DNA from: Bryum argenteum
Lineage: Eukaryota; Streptophyta; Bryopsida; Bryales; Bryaceae
Length of the DNA: 64,000 bases
Direction of reading: 5' to 3'
Assembly: GCA_037043015.1 (NCBI GenBank)
Contig: CM073321.1
Coordinates: forward strand, 9,122,001 to 9,186,000
Part shown: positions 44,825 through 54,999 of the stretch, in pieces
How the letters are laid out: each line of letters starts with the position of its first letter
How positions within the stretch are numbered: the first letter of the stretch is position 1
Notes under the pieces: generated by a model
Database searches by the model: none
What the model saw: the letters and a program-made list of their open reading frames with translations, nothing else
What the model was told of the DNA's origin: nothing
Translations under genes and position numbers: made by a program

Positions 44825-45748
44825 TCGTCTAGTATATAGTATTTATTATGGAAGTAGGTGTGATAGTACTTAAACTTGGTATTGACATATATATTACATT
44901 GATATTTAGTATATAGAGTATTATATTTTTGTACTATTTACTATCCATATTCAATATATTTATTTTGTATGAGTAGATTGTTTAAGTTGACTCCATCATT
45001 ATTATCAATTGAAAGAAAATTATTTTTTGTTGGTATGTTAATCTTGACATGTACCGTATCAAATATATGTATGGTTGGAAACGTTTTTTAAGATAAACAT
45101 ATTTTCTAAGATGCAAGAGGTCTCATATCATCTCCAAATATAATGGAAACTAGTAAATTCCGAGTACATATGCATTCGGTGACACCCCTCTAAATGTTGG
45201 TTTTTGCTTCATCCGTTGTCTTGTTTTAATTTGGGAGATAAAAATGTTCCAAATATAACCAATATGGGGTTATTGAAATCTGATATAGTATTGTTTGGGG
45301 GAGAGTAATCTAAAAAATAATAGCAGAAATCTAATGTACATGCATGAGATGTGAGGATCGTTGTAAGGAATTATTTATGGTAATCAAGAATAAATGCTAT
45401 GGTAAGGTAGCCGTCAGCCACATTGCTGTCAGTCGCCCTCATAGCATGCATCGAGGTGACAGCCACCTCTCCCATGCTCATCTCCGACATGTCATCTCGC
45501 ACATTCGGCGTACTATAGGCTGGTCAATAGCATGTGTCGGCTTTCAGTTTCGTGGAGCGGTTGTCGCGGCTCTCGTTGACTCGTCAAGGCTATAAACATG
45601 ACTCTGGATTACAGTCAACACGATTTGGGGGACTCATCGGTTTGCATTGTTTATGTTGGTAATCCAGCATTACTAGTTGTGCTCGAATTTGAACTAGACT
45701 TCTTCATATTCTTCACATGTCTCGGACCTCGTTTTGAGGTCAAGCCCG
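44825..45748. other. 3' flank of the transposase-like pseudogene
   Basis: AT-rich sequence to about 45330, then a more GC-balanced stretch with GTCAGCCACATTGCTGTCAG at 45413 and a related ACAGCCACCT at 45460. No gene is supported. Confidence 0.45.
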
Positions 45749-45980
45749 TTTAGCTCGAGTCGAGCTAAATGAGCTTGGACTAGAGCCAAGTAGAGAGCCC
45801 ATTTAGCTCGACTCAAGCTAAATGGGCTCACTACTTGGCTGTAGTCCAAGCCCATTTAGCTCGAGTCGAGCTAAATGGGCAGGACCTGAACCTTAGTATT
45901 GAGTCCATTTAGCTCGAGTCGAGCTAAATGGGCTTGCCTTGAAACGAGGTTCGAGCCCATTTAGCTCAACTCGAGCTAAT
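45749..45980. repeat. Five palindromes at 52-53 bp period
   Basis: Starts at 45749, 45802, 45855, 45908 and 45960: steps of 53, 53, 53 and 52. The flanks GCCCA and TGGGC extend the symmetry to about 31 bases in most copies. Spacers of about 32 bases differ in the middle. This array uses AAATGGGC flanks where the others use AAACTG. Confidence 0.93.
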
Positions 45981-46033
45981 TGGGCTTGGGTTGTCCTAGA
46001 GAATGATAATTATTATTCCAATTAATTGGGCAT

Positions 46034-46095
46034 CGAGCTAAATGAGGAACGAGCTAAATGGGCATCGAGCTAAATGGGCATCGAGCTAAATGAGC
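46034..46095. repeat. Tandem half-palindromes (about 16-bp period)
   Basis: The half site CGAGCTAAATG is repeated four times as GGGCATCGAGCTAAAT-like 16-bp units. Only the right arm is present. It directly follows the 45749-45980 array. Confidence 0.85.
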
Positions 46096-46099
46096 TGAA

Positions 46100-47260
46100 A
46101 GTTGAAATGAGCGCATTTGAGCAGAGAAACACAAATTTCGAAGCGAAGAATACAAATTGGAAGACCTCCATTACTCTGCGAGCAACATTTCATAACATTG
46201 TGCCTTGCAATGTACTAAAAATGCTATGAAAATGCCAACTCAATCCAAAACCTAAAAAGCGAGAATCAGCAACTTACAATGAAGGTGGACAAAAAATGCG
46301 CTCAAGATGCAGCAACGATGCTTGCGTCGTAATGCAGGCAAGAGATGGACGAGCCGCAGCAACAAAGTGAAAATTCGGAAGAGGAAGAAAAGCGCAGAGA
46401 ACGTGCAGCAGAAAATCGCTCAGGGCGCGGCTGAATGAACACAAGAAAGAGGAAGAAGGCGGAGCATGCGCAAACACGGAGGAGGCGGAAACACGGAGAG
46501 CATTCGCAAACACGGAGGAGGCGGAAGCACGGAGCAGGCAGAAGAAACGCAGCAAAACGATGAGCAACAACGAGCCATGAACTGGCGCGGGAGCTGTGCG
46601 GGGGGAGGAAGGCGCAATGAGCTGTCGTGAGGCCGCTCCCGCCCTGTCCCCAGCCCGGGCTGCCCGGGCTGCCCGGGCTGCCCGAGCTACTATGACCTGC
46701 TTGGGCTGCCCAGCTGCCCGGGTTCGTCGTTATCTCTTTTTTTTTAAAAATTTATATATTTTTTTGTTTTTTTTCGTTTTCGTCTTGTTAGTTAAATTTA
46801 TTCTATGGTAAAAACTTTGATTAATTGGTAGGAAAGCAAATTAAGGTGAGGAAACATATTTTTAAATCTTAAAAAGGAAACCTATAAATATGATTGTGAT
46901 ATTTATAACTTGTATAACTTGTGTACAAAACGAATCTACATGCTACGGGTTTTTTGGAAAAGTTTTATTACTTTCAAACTTTGAATAATAAGTCAAATGT
47001 AAATAAATAAAATACGAGAATTAGATTGTTGTACTTTTATTACTTTATAAGAACCTTAAAAATATGAAAGAATCCTACACATAAATTATAGGGGTAACAA
47101 GTCTGCATGTCATCATCTACATTAACCCTCTTAAGTTTGTATAAAGAAGTGATTATCATTTCTAAACTACCTAAAGAAAACCATATTTTTGTAGTGAACG
47201 TGTTAAAAATATTATATGCTAAAAGAAACTATTTGTAGAAAGAAATGAGGATGGGGTACC
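46100..47260. other. Low-information stretch with small repeats
   Basis: A 37-bp unit containing CGCAAACACGGAGGAGGCGG is present twice (46463-46534). A GGCTGCCCG-type run occurs at 46650-46725. The rest (46740-47220) is AT-rich with poly-T. No gene is supported. Confidence 0.6.
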
Positions 47261-47261
47261 T

Positions 47262-47681
47262 TATCTGTCTGCCCTCGGCGTGGGCAATTCGCTGCATCGC
47301 ATATGATTCATACTGAAAATTTCGTGCCCGTCTTTTCGCCATTGCTTTCCTTTCTTTGGTGGCTGGACTCCTAGGGCGTCTATGACCTTGCTGCATGTAA
47401 AGGGCTTCCTGGGGTGTCGGTGCTTCGTGGTGATTCATTGAAGGTGGTGCCGTGTGAGCTGGGCGTGGAGCAATATGAGGTCGCCGTCGTTGGAACAGAG
47501 AGGATCCTTGGTATCGTGGCGGGAAAGTCTGTGGATTGCTTCGCATATCACGGCTGGGTTGCTGTGAGAGTTCCGGAGGCCATCCAAAGGAGGCTGCATC
47601 TTGTTGCGATCCTTGCTGCAAACCCTGCTGGAACCCTTGCTGTGACCCATGTCTTGGAGCTGCCCGACCCAAGCCAATCTG
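47262..47681 (-). CDS. Glutamine-rich exon of an unrecognised gene
   Basis: On the reverse strand an open exon is bounded by an acceptor ACCGCAG (about 47682) and a donor AG/GTACCC (about 47259). It encodes a Gln-rich stretch (QQGFQQGLQQGSQQ), a Pro/His-rich middle and a basic end with KERKAMAKRRARNF. It could be one exon of a transposon TNPA-like or nuclear protein. No neighbouring exon was found with confidence. Confidence 0.35.
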
Positions 47682-47759
47682 CGGTTAAATATTACAAAGA
47701 CACATTAGACCCAGGTAGTCTCTGTACTTCTATCACAGACGTTTAGCATGCTACAATGT

Positions 47760-48240
47760 GCCCTAGAAAAAGGGTCCCAAATGACAATACAAGTTTCAAC
47801 ACGGCTCATGCGTAAATAATCATAGCATTTCAAAAATGCAGCATAACAGAGTGACACGATGCATAGAATGCAAACGAATCCGACAATTTTCCACTATCGA
47901 ACTAAGTAGTTTATGGAATAGATGTGATAGTTTAGTGTTTATAAAAATTCAAAATCTGCAAGATTTTCAATCTGAAACTCCCAAAGACTTATCCTTCACA
48001 ATAATCTAAATTACCAAATAGTGGAAATTGAAGGTGGAATGGAAAGGTTTAGGGTTGTACATGGGTGGTCGTAACAAAAGTCGATCGTGAAGGGGCAGAC
48101 GCCATGACGGAGTTCCATAACAATGCTGGATTTGGAGGGAGGGTTATGGAAAGTCATGCGATTGAATTTAGCTAAGCTAACAAGTAGCAGTGCAAAAGCC
48201 AACTTCGGAGGGTGGTAGCATTACTAGAAAAATCGGGTTC
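47760..48240. other. Stretch without a supported gene
   Basis: Moderately AT-rich sequence. A short reverse frame (48202-48011) has no features. It ends at the short CACTA-like element. Confidence 0.4.
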
Positions 48241-48247
48241 TAATCAA

Positions 48248-48691
48248 CTACACTAAAAATTATATTTAGTGTTAGATGACAATTGGTGTAGTTATCACCA
48301 TCATGCTCCTACAGTATTAGTCAATTTGTGGACAATTAGTGTAATTTGGGGCCACCATTTCTTAATGACAGCCTCCCTTTTATGAACAGCTTTTGGACAA
48401 TTAGTGTTTCGGGGGCCACCATATCTTAATAGAAGCCTCCCTTTTAGTTGTCAAAGTTGCAAGTTAGCTGACACTAAATCAAAATCTAACACTAAATGTC
48501 AACTTCTTCATTTTTCAATTCTTTAATTCTTACTATTATTCACAATTGGTGTTGGAATTGACAATTACAGTTGCTACAATTCCACCTTTGTTGACAGTTG
48601 GTGTTGTTATTCGTAAGTGGTGTTCTTATTCGTAATTGGTGTTGTTATTCGTAATTAGTGTTGTTAATACCAACTATAATTTTTAGTGTAG
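48248..48691. mobile_element. Short non-autonomous CACTA-like element
   Basis: CTACACTAAAAATTATA at 48248-48264 is perfectly inverted at 48675-48691. If the ends are CACTA...TAGTG (48251-48688, 438 bp), the flanks are TA on both sides, so the duplication would be TA rather than the usual 3 bp. Subterminal repeats are present: TATTCGTAATTGGTGTTG-like units at 48608-48664, and a duplicated block GGGGCCACCAT followed by CCTCCCTTTT at 48350 and 48413. It has no coding capacity. Confidence 0.75.
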
Positions 48692-48710
48692 CGAGCAAGA
48701 GAATTGTCTT

Positions 48711-49130
48711 GGGGCCCCAGCTAGAGTACTTGGGGTCCCCAACTGCTCTAGTTGGGGCCCCAGCTAGAATAGTTGGGGCCCCCAGCTGCACTAGTTGGGG
48801 CCCCAGCTGGAATATTTGGGGTCCCCAGCTGAACTAGTTGGGGCCCCAATTGCATCAGTTGGGGCCCTTGCTGGAATAGTTGGGGCCCCACCGCATCGAT
48901 TGGGGCCCTTCTTTGGAATAGTTGGGGCCCCACCGCATCGATTGGGGCCCTTCTTTGGAATAGTTGGGGCCCCATTGCATCGATTGGGGCCCTTCTTTGG
49001 AATAGTTGGGGCCCCCAGCTGCATCAGTTGGGGCCCCCAGCTGCACTAGTTGGGCCCCAATTGGAATAGTTGGGGCCCCCAGCTGCATCACTTGGGGCCC
49101 CAGCTGCATCAGTTGGGGCCCCAACTGGAG
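48711..49130. repeat. Minisatellite of GTTGGGGCCCC units
   Basis: About 14 imperfect units of 26-32 bp are built on AGTTGGGGCCCC plus a variable CAGCTGCATC- or GGAATA-type part. A 56-bp higher-order unit containing CTTCTTTGGAATAG is present three times (48905-49010). Open frames on both strands within it are repeat artefacts. It starts 20 bp after the short CACTA-like element. Confidence 0.88.
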
Positions 49131-49171
49131 TAGTTGAAGCCCGAGGTATAGTTTTAATTTATACTTTTACA

Positions 49172-49290
49172 TTTTTAAAACTTATTTTAGAATTTTAGAT
49201 TTTTAAAACTTATTATAGACCATTACATTTTTAAAACTTATTATAGATTTTTACATTTTTAAAACTTACTATAGACTTTTACATTTTTTA
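49172..49290. repeat. 28-bp AT-rich tandem repeat
   Basis: TTTTTAAAACTTATTATAGA-type units start at 49172, 49200, 49228 and 49256, an exact 28-bp period. No gene between 49130 and 49445. Confidence 0.82.
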
Positions 49291-49445
49291 TTTTTAAATT
49301 GAAAAGCACATTAAAAGCTTGTTTAAGTAACTATATAATGTTAAAACTGTATATTATATTTATTATAATATATTTGGATATTTTGTGTGTTAAACTTTAT
49401 TGCTTTATATTTCATTAGTCTATAATTATCCACTTTATTGAAAAG

Positions 49446-50417
49446 ATGGATGAGCTTGTAGTACATGAGGCAAAAAAACCTAGAATTGCACAAGTGACTG
49501 CCCTTAACTTCATAGAATCGCAAAATGTTTTAGAGTTAATATATGATTCTAAAACGAGAGGTTGTAAAGCTCCACAACACTCTCAAAAATTGTTCGATTG
49601 TTTGTATGTTCTTTCATGCAAAAAAAGTTTAAAGTGCGAGTATTTCTATAAAATATTTATGGACCCAGTATCTAGAGTAGAATTGCCTATTCTTGCGAAA
49701 CAACAATATTATGTTCATTATTGCCACAAAATTTGTGGTGCTTGCCTTGAAAAGACATCACGTTGTCCCATATGTGAAGATTTGTTAAACATTGATTTCC
49801 AAAAGCACACAAAATATATCTTTGATACATCGATCACTAAAGATATTGAAATAACTTCTTTACAAGATTTTCATGATACTTTTGAACGATTACAAATCTT
49901 TTTACAAAAAAGGAGTGAAGAAAACAAAAAGAAGATGCCGCTTCCAAACAAGATACTTCAATGTGCATTGATGCAAAAAGGATATCTTGAATTATTTATT
50001 CTCAAGAAATTTGATATAAAAACTGACATGAGAATTGTTATTAGCTACACAAGCATTCCAGCAGATAAAAGTAAAAAAGAAACACCATATTGGGAGAATA
50101 TCAAATTTGAAAATGCATGGCAAGAAGTTTATGAAGACAATTATCTTATACCAACAACATCTATTGCTTCATTATTATTAGATGGTAATAAAATAATAAA
50201 TGATAAAATATTAAATCCAAGCGATTTATCACTAAATCATGTTTTATTCATTTATTTACCTGAAATATGGAATAATGATTTGGTTGCATATCAAAGCACA
50301 TTAGCTGAAGCAGATATATATTATGAAACTGGTCCCGGCGTCGGCGAGTTGGACCACATTTCTCGCACACCCGCAGACCTCTCTACAGTCAGTAACGTCG
50401 ATGATCAGCAACATTAG
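49446..50417 (+). CDS. RING-like Cys/His protein, intronless, AT-rich, chimeric 3' end
   Basis: ATG 49446 opens a 323-codon frame. A half-RING pattern CHKICGACLEKTSRCPIC (about 49730-49785) gives C-H-x2-C-x2-C-x6-C-P-x-C, as in RING or TRAF-type E3 ligases; the first Cys pair would be among the Cys residues of LSCKKSLKC (about 49615). A Lys/Glu-rich helix follows (about 49910). Codons are strongly A/T-ending, unlike other genes here. After about 50330 the composition turns abruptly GC-richer and the last 28 or so codons look unrelated, so the original C-terminus is probably lost. It could be a captured gene. Ubiquitin ligase function is only inferred. Confidence 0.5.
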   Translation: MDELVVHEAKKPRIAQVTALNFIESQNVLELIYDSKTRGCKAPQHSQKLFDCLYVLSCKKSLKCEYFYKIFMDPVSRVELPILAKQQYYVHYCHKICGACLEKTSRCPICEDLLNIDFQKHTKYIFDTSITKDIEITSLQDFHDTFERLQIFLQKRSEENKKKMPLPNKILQCALMQKGYLELFILKKFDIKTDMRIVISYTSIPADKSKKETPYWENIKFENAWQEVYEDNYLIPTTSIASLLLDGNKIINDKILNPSDLSLNHVLFIYLPEIWNNDLVAYQSTLAEADIYYETGPGVGELDHISRTPADLSTVSNVDDQQH

Positions 50418-50419
50418 CT

Positions 50420-50880
50420 GAGACAAGTGCCTCTTGCACGTGTTAACGAGCTAGATGCAAATCTCACACGAGAATCTCACAAATCTCATCTCGCATTATG
50501 ATGATAACGAGTACGAAGATGAAACAAATCTCGACTTTCCTTCGATTTAATGGTGTGATTAAAACAAATAGTGAGTGATGTATACTTGGATGCATCTTCT
50601 GAAATTGTTCCAATTCGTAACAGGCTTAGACAGAGAGTGTTTAGTTGTCGTTTATAGAACCACTTCGCTGCTTTGGTAGGACAGCACAGATGTTTGCTTT
50701 CTGAGAATTGAAACTACTTTATCTACATTGTAACAAGTCGTTTCTCTAAAATCGTTTAAAATTGTTTTTCATTCTAACAACAGAATCTGCATGGAGACCT
50801 GCTAATACGTAAACATTAACCAGTTCAGGAATAGTACCATGCCATATTTACTTTACAACGACATATGTATGCAGAATGGA
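50420..50880. other. Spacer before the CACTA element
   Basis: It contains remnants of GC-balanced coding-like sequence near 50420-50650 (continuing from the chimeric tail) and then AT-rich sequence. No gene is supported. Confidence 0.4.
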
Positions 50881-50900
50881 CACTACAAGAGTTTTGGTGA
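50881..50900 (+). repeat. CACTA left terminal inverted repeat
   Basis: CACTACAAGAGTTTTGGTGA matches the consensus start of plant CACTA elements. Nearby TTGAC and GTCAA strings (50907, 50996) may be subterminal motifs. Confidence 0.75.
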
Positions 50901-50924
50901 CCTAATTGACAAAAATGTGACTGG

Positions 50925-52530
50925 ATTTTGTTAATTTGGGTGTCATATAGGGTACCTTGATTCCGTCAAGCAATTAACAGACTTCTGTCAACTTCCTAGT
51001 CAATTCGGTTGAAAATACACGTAGACTTAATTTGCTCATGCCCCCTGGTCCATTCTGGATTCACTCACATTTATTTCTTTTACCCATGCTGAGAATTTGG
51101 TGTTGTTACGGCGTTGGCATCATTAATTGCAGTCCATAAAGTCATTTACCACTTGGTGAATATTTTTCACCCTCGGTTAAATTTAGACAAAATCACCGTT
51201 ATGTAAAAGATATTTTTTATTACTTTGAATGAGGATTTTCGGAAATTTCTTTGTAGGTTCGTCCACCAATATAGAGTATGTAAATTTTAAACCTGGAAAT
51301 GGGCATTTTACTTGTGAAATTTTACTATTGCGCCAGAAATGTTACTGGCTATTCCTTATTGGTTTAGGGTGAACGCTTTTGGAGGTTCCAAGTCGATCGA
51401 TTTAACCGGTTCCTGTTGAATCACAATTAAAACAATTGGAAATAATAAAAAAAGTTGCACGTATGGATTTGCATCCAATTTGCATACACATGGCAAAAAA
51501 TTTTAATTGTGCTAAATGATTTGCGTGTTGTCCGCTACGAGGAAGAGTAAACATTCCTGAACCCCTCTGTAATTTGCACAGGAAAAGCATTACAGATATG
51601 GCCAGATCCAAACTGAGAAGACGGCCGAATTTTTACCCCTACTTAATCCACTACTATCAACTGCACCTCCTACACATAAGATTGATGTGCTCAAATTCAA
51701 TCTATGTATACTGAAGTGACATGGGTTATGGTATTTTGTTTAAAAGCCGGACATAATGGCCATACCAATGGTTGAACTAAAATCGCTTCACCCGTTTCCT
51801 CATGGCGCGTGATTTTTTCGAGGTAGGGCTGCTCCCATCTCCCGTTGTGTCAATGGCGACCTGCACAACCATCAATTCTCCCAATCGTAATTTTACATCG
51901 ATCTCATGTAATAAGGTACAGATACCTATAACACAGAACTGAATCATTTCCAAGCTATCACAACTTGGGTTATTGATACATAGATAATTTTCGTTTGTTG
52001 GGAAGTAAGGTTCATGAATAGTGATCGTTTGTTGGAAAGTAAGGTTCATGAATAGTGACCATTTTCCTTGATCTATCTCCCAATATTGTTCACTTCTATC
52101 CTGGCTAAGAATGTCTCACCTTCTTCGCGTTTCCTGGACCGTCAGTCAACTGTCGTTCCTGTGCCACCCCCTTCAATGCATGTTAGTTACATATGTAGGG
52201 AATATTACACATTTCTCCAATTATACAAAAGTTCATGGTTGAACCACAGACATCTGGTCACACAAAGGTTTCATGCACTAATGTTTTTCACCTCTGAATG
52301 TTCAACGTCCCACTTTTCATTCCCTGCATCTCCTACCTGTGTTGCCTGTGCTTGAATCTAATAATCATACAAAATGACAGAAAATTTATCAATTTAAGCT
52401 CAAAATTTCTTCCCTGCCCATACCATGTTTAGGGTACATCAACTACATACATCCAGAACTTTAGAACCTACTTTCAGATTAAGGGAATAATGATTGAACT
52501 ACGATTTCTATTCTCACTCACGGATATCTT
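50925..52530. other. CACTA internal region 3' of the TNPA-like gene
   Basis: No gene is supported. A 16-base string GATCGTTTGTTGG / AAAGTAAGGTTCATGAATAG recurs around 51990-52060 as a short duplication. A further small - strand exon of the TNPA-like gene may lie at 52350-52080. Confidence 0.4.
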
Positions 52531-52533
52531 ACC

Positions 52534-54997
52534 TCAGCTCTCTCCTTGTCTGTGTGTCAATACTGTGATGCTAGCCTCTCCTGCCATTTGCTCTGCCCCT
52601 GTGTCGTTGAAGCTTACTCCTCCTGTAGTTCTGTCATCCTCAGATTCCGTGATACTTCTTCTATTACACGCGCTCAAAGTTGTTACTTCCGCTGATTTCT
52701 GTTTTAATGCGTTCTCCAAGGCTGCGAGTCGATCCATCAGGTTTACCACAAAAGGTTTATCAGCAATCTGTAAGTTCATGACACTGTGCAGTTGTGGTGA
52801 TGAACTATACTCTGCGGCAGTTGATTTTAGGCCTTCTACTGGTTCTAGCGGCTCTCCTGACAGTGGCGATCTTATTGAAGCAGCCACCATTTCTTCCTCA
52901 TCGTCGAGGTTTTCGCTGTCCACAGCGACTGCCGTCCCAGCTGCTTCCACCAAAGCGGGTACTGCTCGGGACTTGGCCTGCCCTGTGGAGGACTTCATGT
53001 TCTGCCGTTTGGAGTGTCCAGCATAGCCCTTGTCGCGCGACATTTCGAATTGAATTTCTTTTGGGTCAGAGGATCGCCGAAATTGTCTCCTCAGTCTTTC
53101 TCTAATACCTACCTCCCCAGAAGGACCCGTACGACCGAAGTTGATCCTGCTAGCATTTGCTTTGCTGCACATGAGGGACTTCCGTTGTGTTGCTCGGTTG
53201 TCTAGCTCTTTCTTCAACGAAATCCACGCCTTGTCTGACACATCTTCTGGTTTTGGCTCGCCGATTCGAATCTTCTTCCATAATTCTGAACGCCTGAGAG
53301 ACACACCACGAGCTACTATATCCCGTACAACCTCAAATCTCATGGGATTGCTATATTCCCAAGATTCACTGATCCACTCTGCTATTTCTTTAACAGCATC
53401 TAACGGTTGTCTGTTGATTTGACCTATAGACGGGTCTAATTTTTTGGAAAGTAATTTTATCTCCTTGTGCCAATCACCAACACCTGCACCATAAGGTATA
53501 CTTGTAAATTGATCTACTAGTAAGTAGTTCCGTGCTTTACCTTCTTTTTTCCGCCTATCCCCTTCCCTTTCCCTTGCTTTCTTTGCAATCCTTCTCTCTT
53601 TACGCTTCAGTGCTTCCGTAATACAATATTCATCTTCTGGAACTAAGTCTGTTTCCTCCGTAGGTACTTCTTCTCCTTCTTGTTCCAATTCTTCTTCGTA
53701 ATTCTTAGAGCTGTCATCGCTGCTCGCAGTCCCATCGTTATCAGATTTGTAAAATGTGTATGTTTGTTGCTGCAGTGGTTCTGTCGTTTTTGACTGCCGC
53801 CTTCTAGTCGCTGTCGACACTTCCCGATATCTTTGACGTCCCTGTGGAATGTGAGATGGGATTTTCAGAACATAAGTTGCAATTGACAATGGCAAATCCT
53901 CTTCGTATCCAAATAAAACTAAATCAATACACTTGAGTTTCCAAACCCAATCTACCATTGGTACTTGCATTCTCCTTTCTGAATGACTTCAGCAATCAAC
54001 ATTCATCTTTGGTTGATATTCAAGGGGGGGAAGTTCATACCTCGTTAACTCCGTCTGAATTTGCATGCGCTGGAGGTGCGCCTCTCGCACCCACATCATT
54101 ATGCTGTATTGTAGCTCTGACAGATGTCCGACCGCGGTCTGAAGTTGTTTGTGTTCCAGGAATTGCCAATTGGTGCCCATGCCTGGTACTTGGAGAGGTT
54201 GTTGGGACTGTTTTTTCTCTAGCAGCCTCCCTCCATAGAAGATTTGCCGTTCCAGTTGTGGATCCCATTAATATTTAGAGATATGAAATACATTTACTAC
54301 CTCCCATTCTAATTATTCTCCACTAATGAATGACATCAAAACAGTTCATTATTACCGTAATCGCTTCTGTTCTCTTACCTCGGTTATCCCCCCTTCGATG
54401 TTGTCTCGATGTACCACCATTTCCTTCTTCGTCCGATTCGCATTCTTCAGCCTCTGGATGTTGCGGAAGGCACGTTGCTCCATCCCGTGGAGTTCCTCCT
54501 GCACTTCCCGACGAGTTTCGATTATTCGGGGTCCATCGAGGCGGTCTGAACTTCGGTGGTGGAGGTGTACTCATAACCGCTGAAGGACTGAGGGAAGACA
54601 TCACCATCCGTGTGTCCCTTGCAATGATGTTCGAACTACGTCTGCGGCATGTGTTATCAACGTCCTCTTCTGCGACTGAAGAAAAGTCGGTAGATTTTTT
54701 CCTTCTTGGAGAACTCCCAGGTGTGTTCAGAGTTGGCGCATGGACCGGCAGGGAGGACTTGTTGACCCCCCTATTCTCCAGTACAGGAGCAGATCTTTGT
54801 TCATGTGCTTTTTTTCCATAGCTCGCTGATGGAAGTGATGATTTGTGCAAACTAGGATTCCCTATGGTATTTTTTTTCTTCCCAAAAAATGTAGAACCCT
54901 GGCCGATGAGGTTGGAAATGTCGATGTCGTCCGTCATACAATCGTTCCATGGGACAAATCTTTCGCCCCCTCGCTCTGAATGAGATGATCGGGCCAT
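52534..54997 (-). CDS. TNPA-like CACTA protein (Transposase_24-type region)
   Basis: Proposed exons on the reverse strand are 54997-54378 (ATG GCC CGA), about 54268-54041, and 53978-52534, with GT donors at 54377 and 54040 and an acceptor TTCAG at 53979. Exon 1 is Ser/Pro-rich and basic. Exon 3 has an acidic run, a Lys/Arg/Glu helix (about 53600), then a block from NPMRFEVVRD through WISLKKELDNR to KANASRINFGRTG (about 53340-53110) that resembles the plant Ptta/En/Spm Transposase_24 domain. A coiled-coil like ALENALKQKSAEV precedes the TGA. In En/Spm, TNPA binds subterminal repeats. The acceptor of exon 2 is uncertain. No internal stops were noticed in exon 3. Confidence 0.62.
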
Positions 54998-54999
54998 TT

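Noticed and set aside
48748-49124. Open frames with GPQL or GAPT repeats on both strands
   Set aside because: They follow the GGGGCCCC minisatellite unit length and occur on both strands at once.
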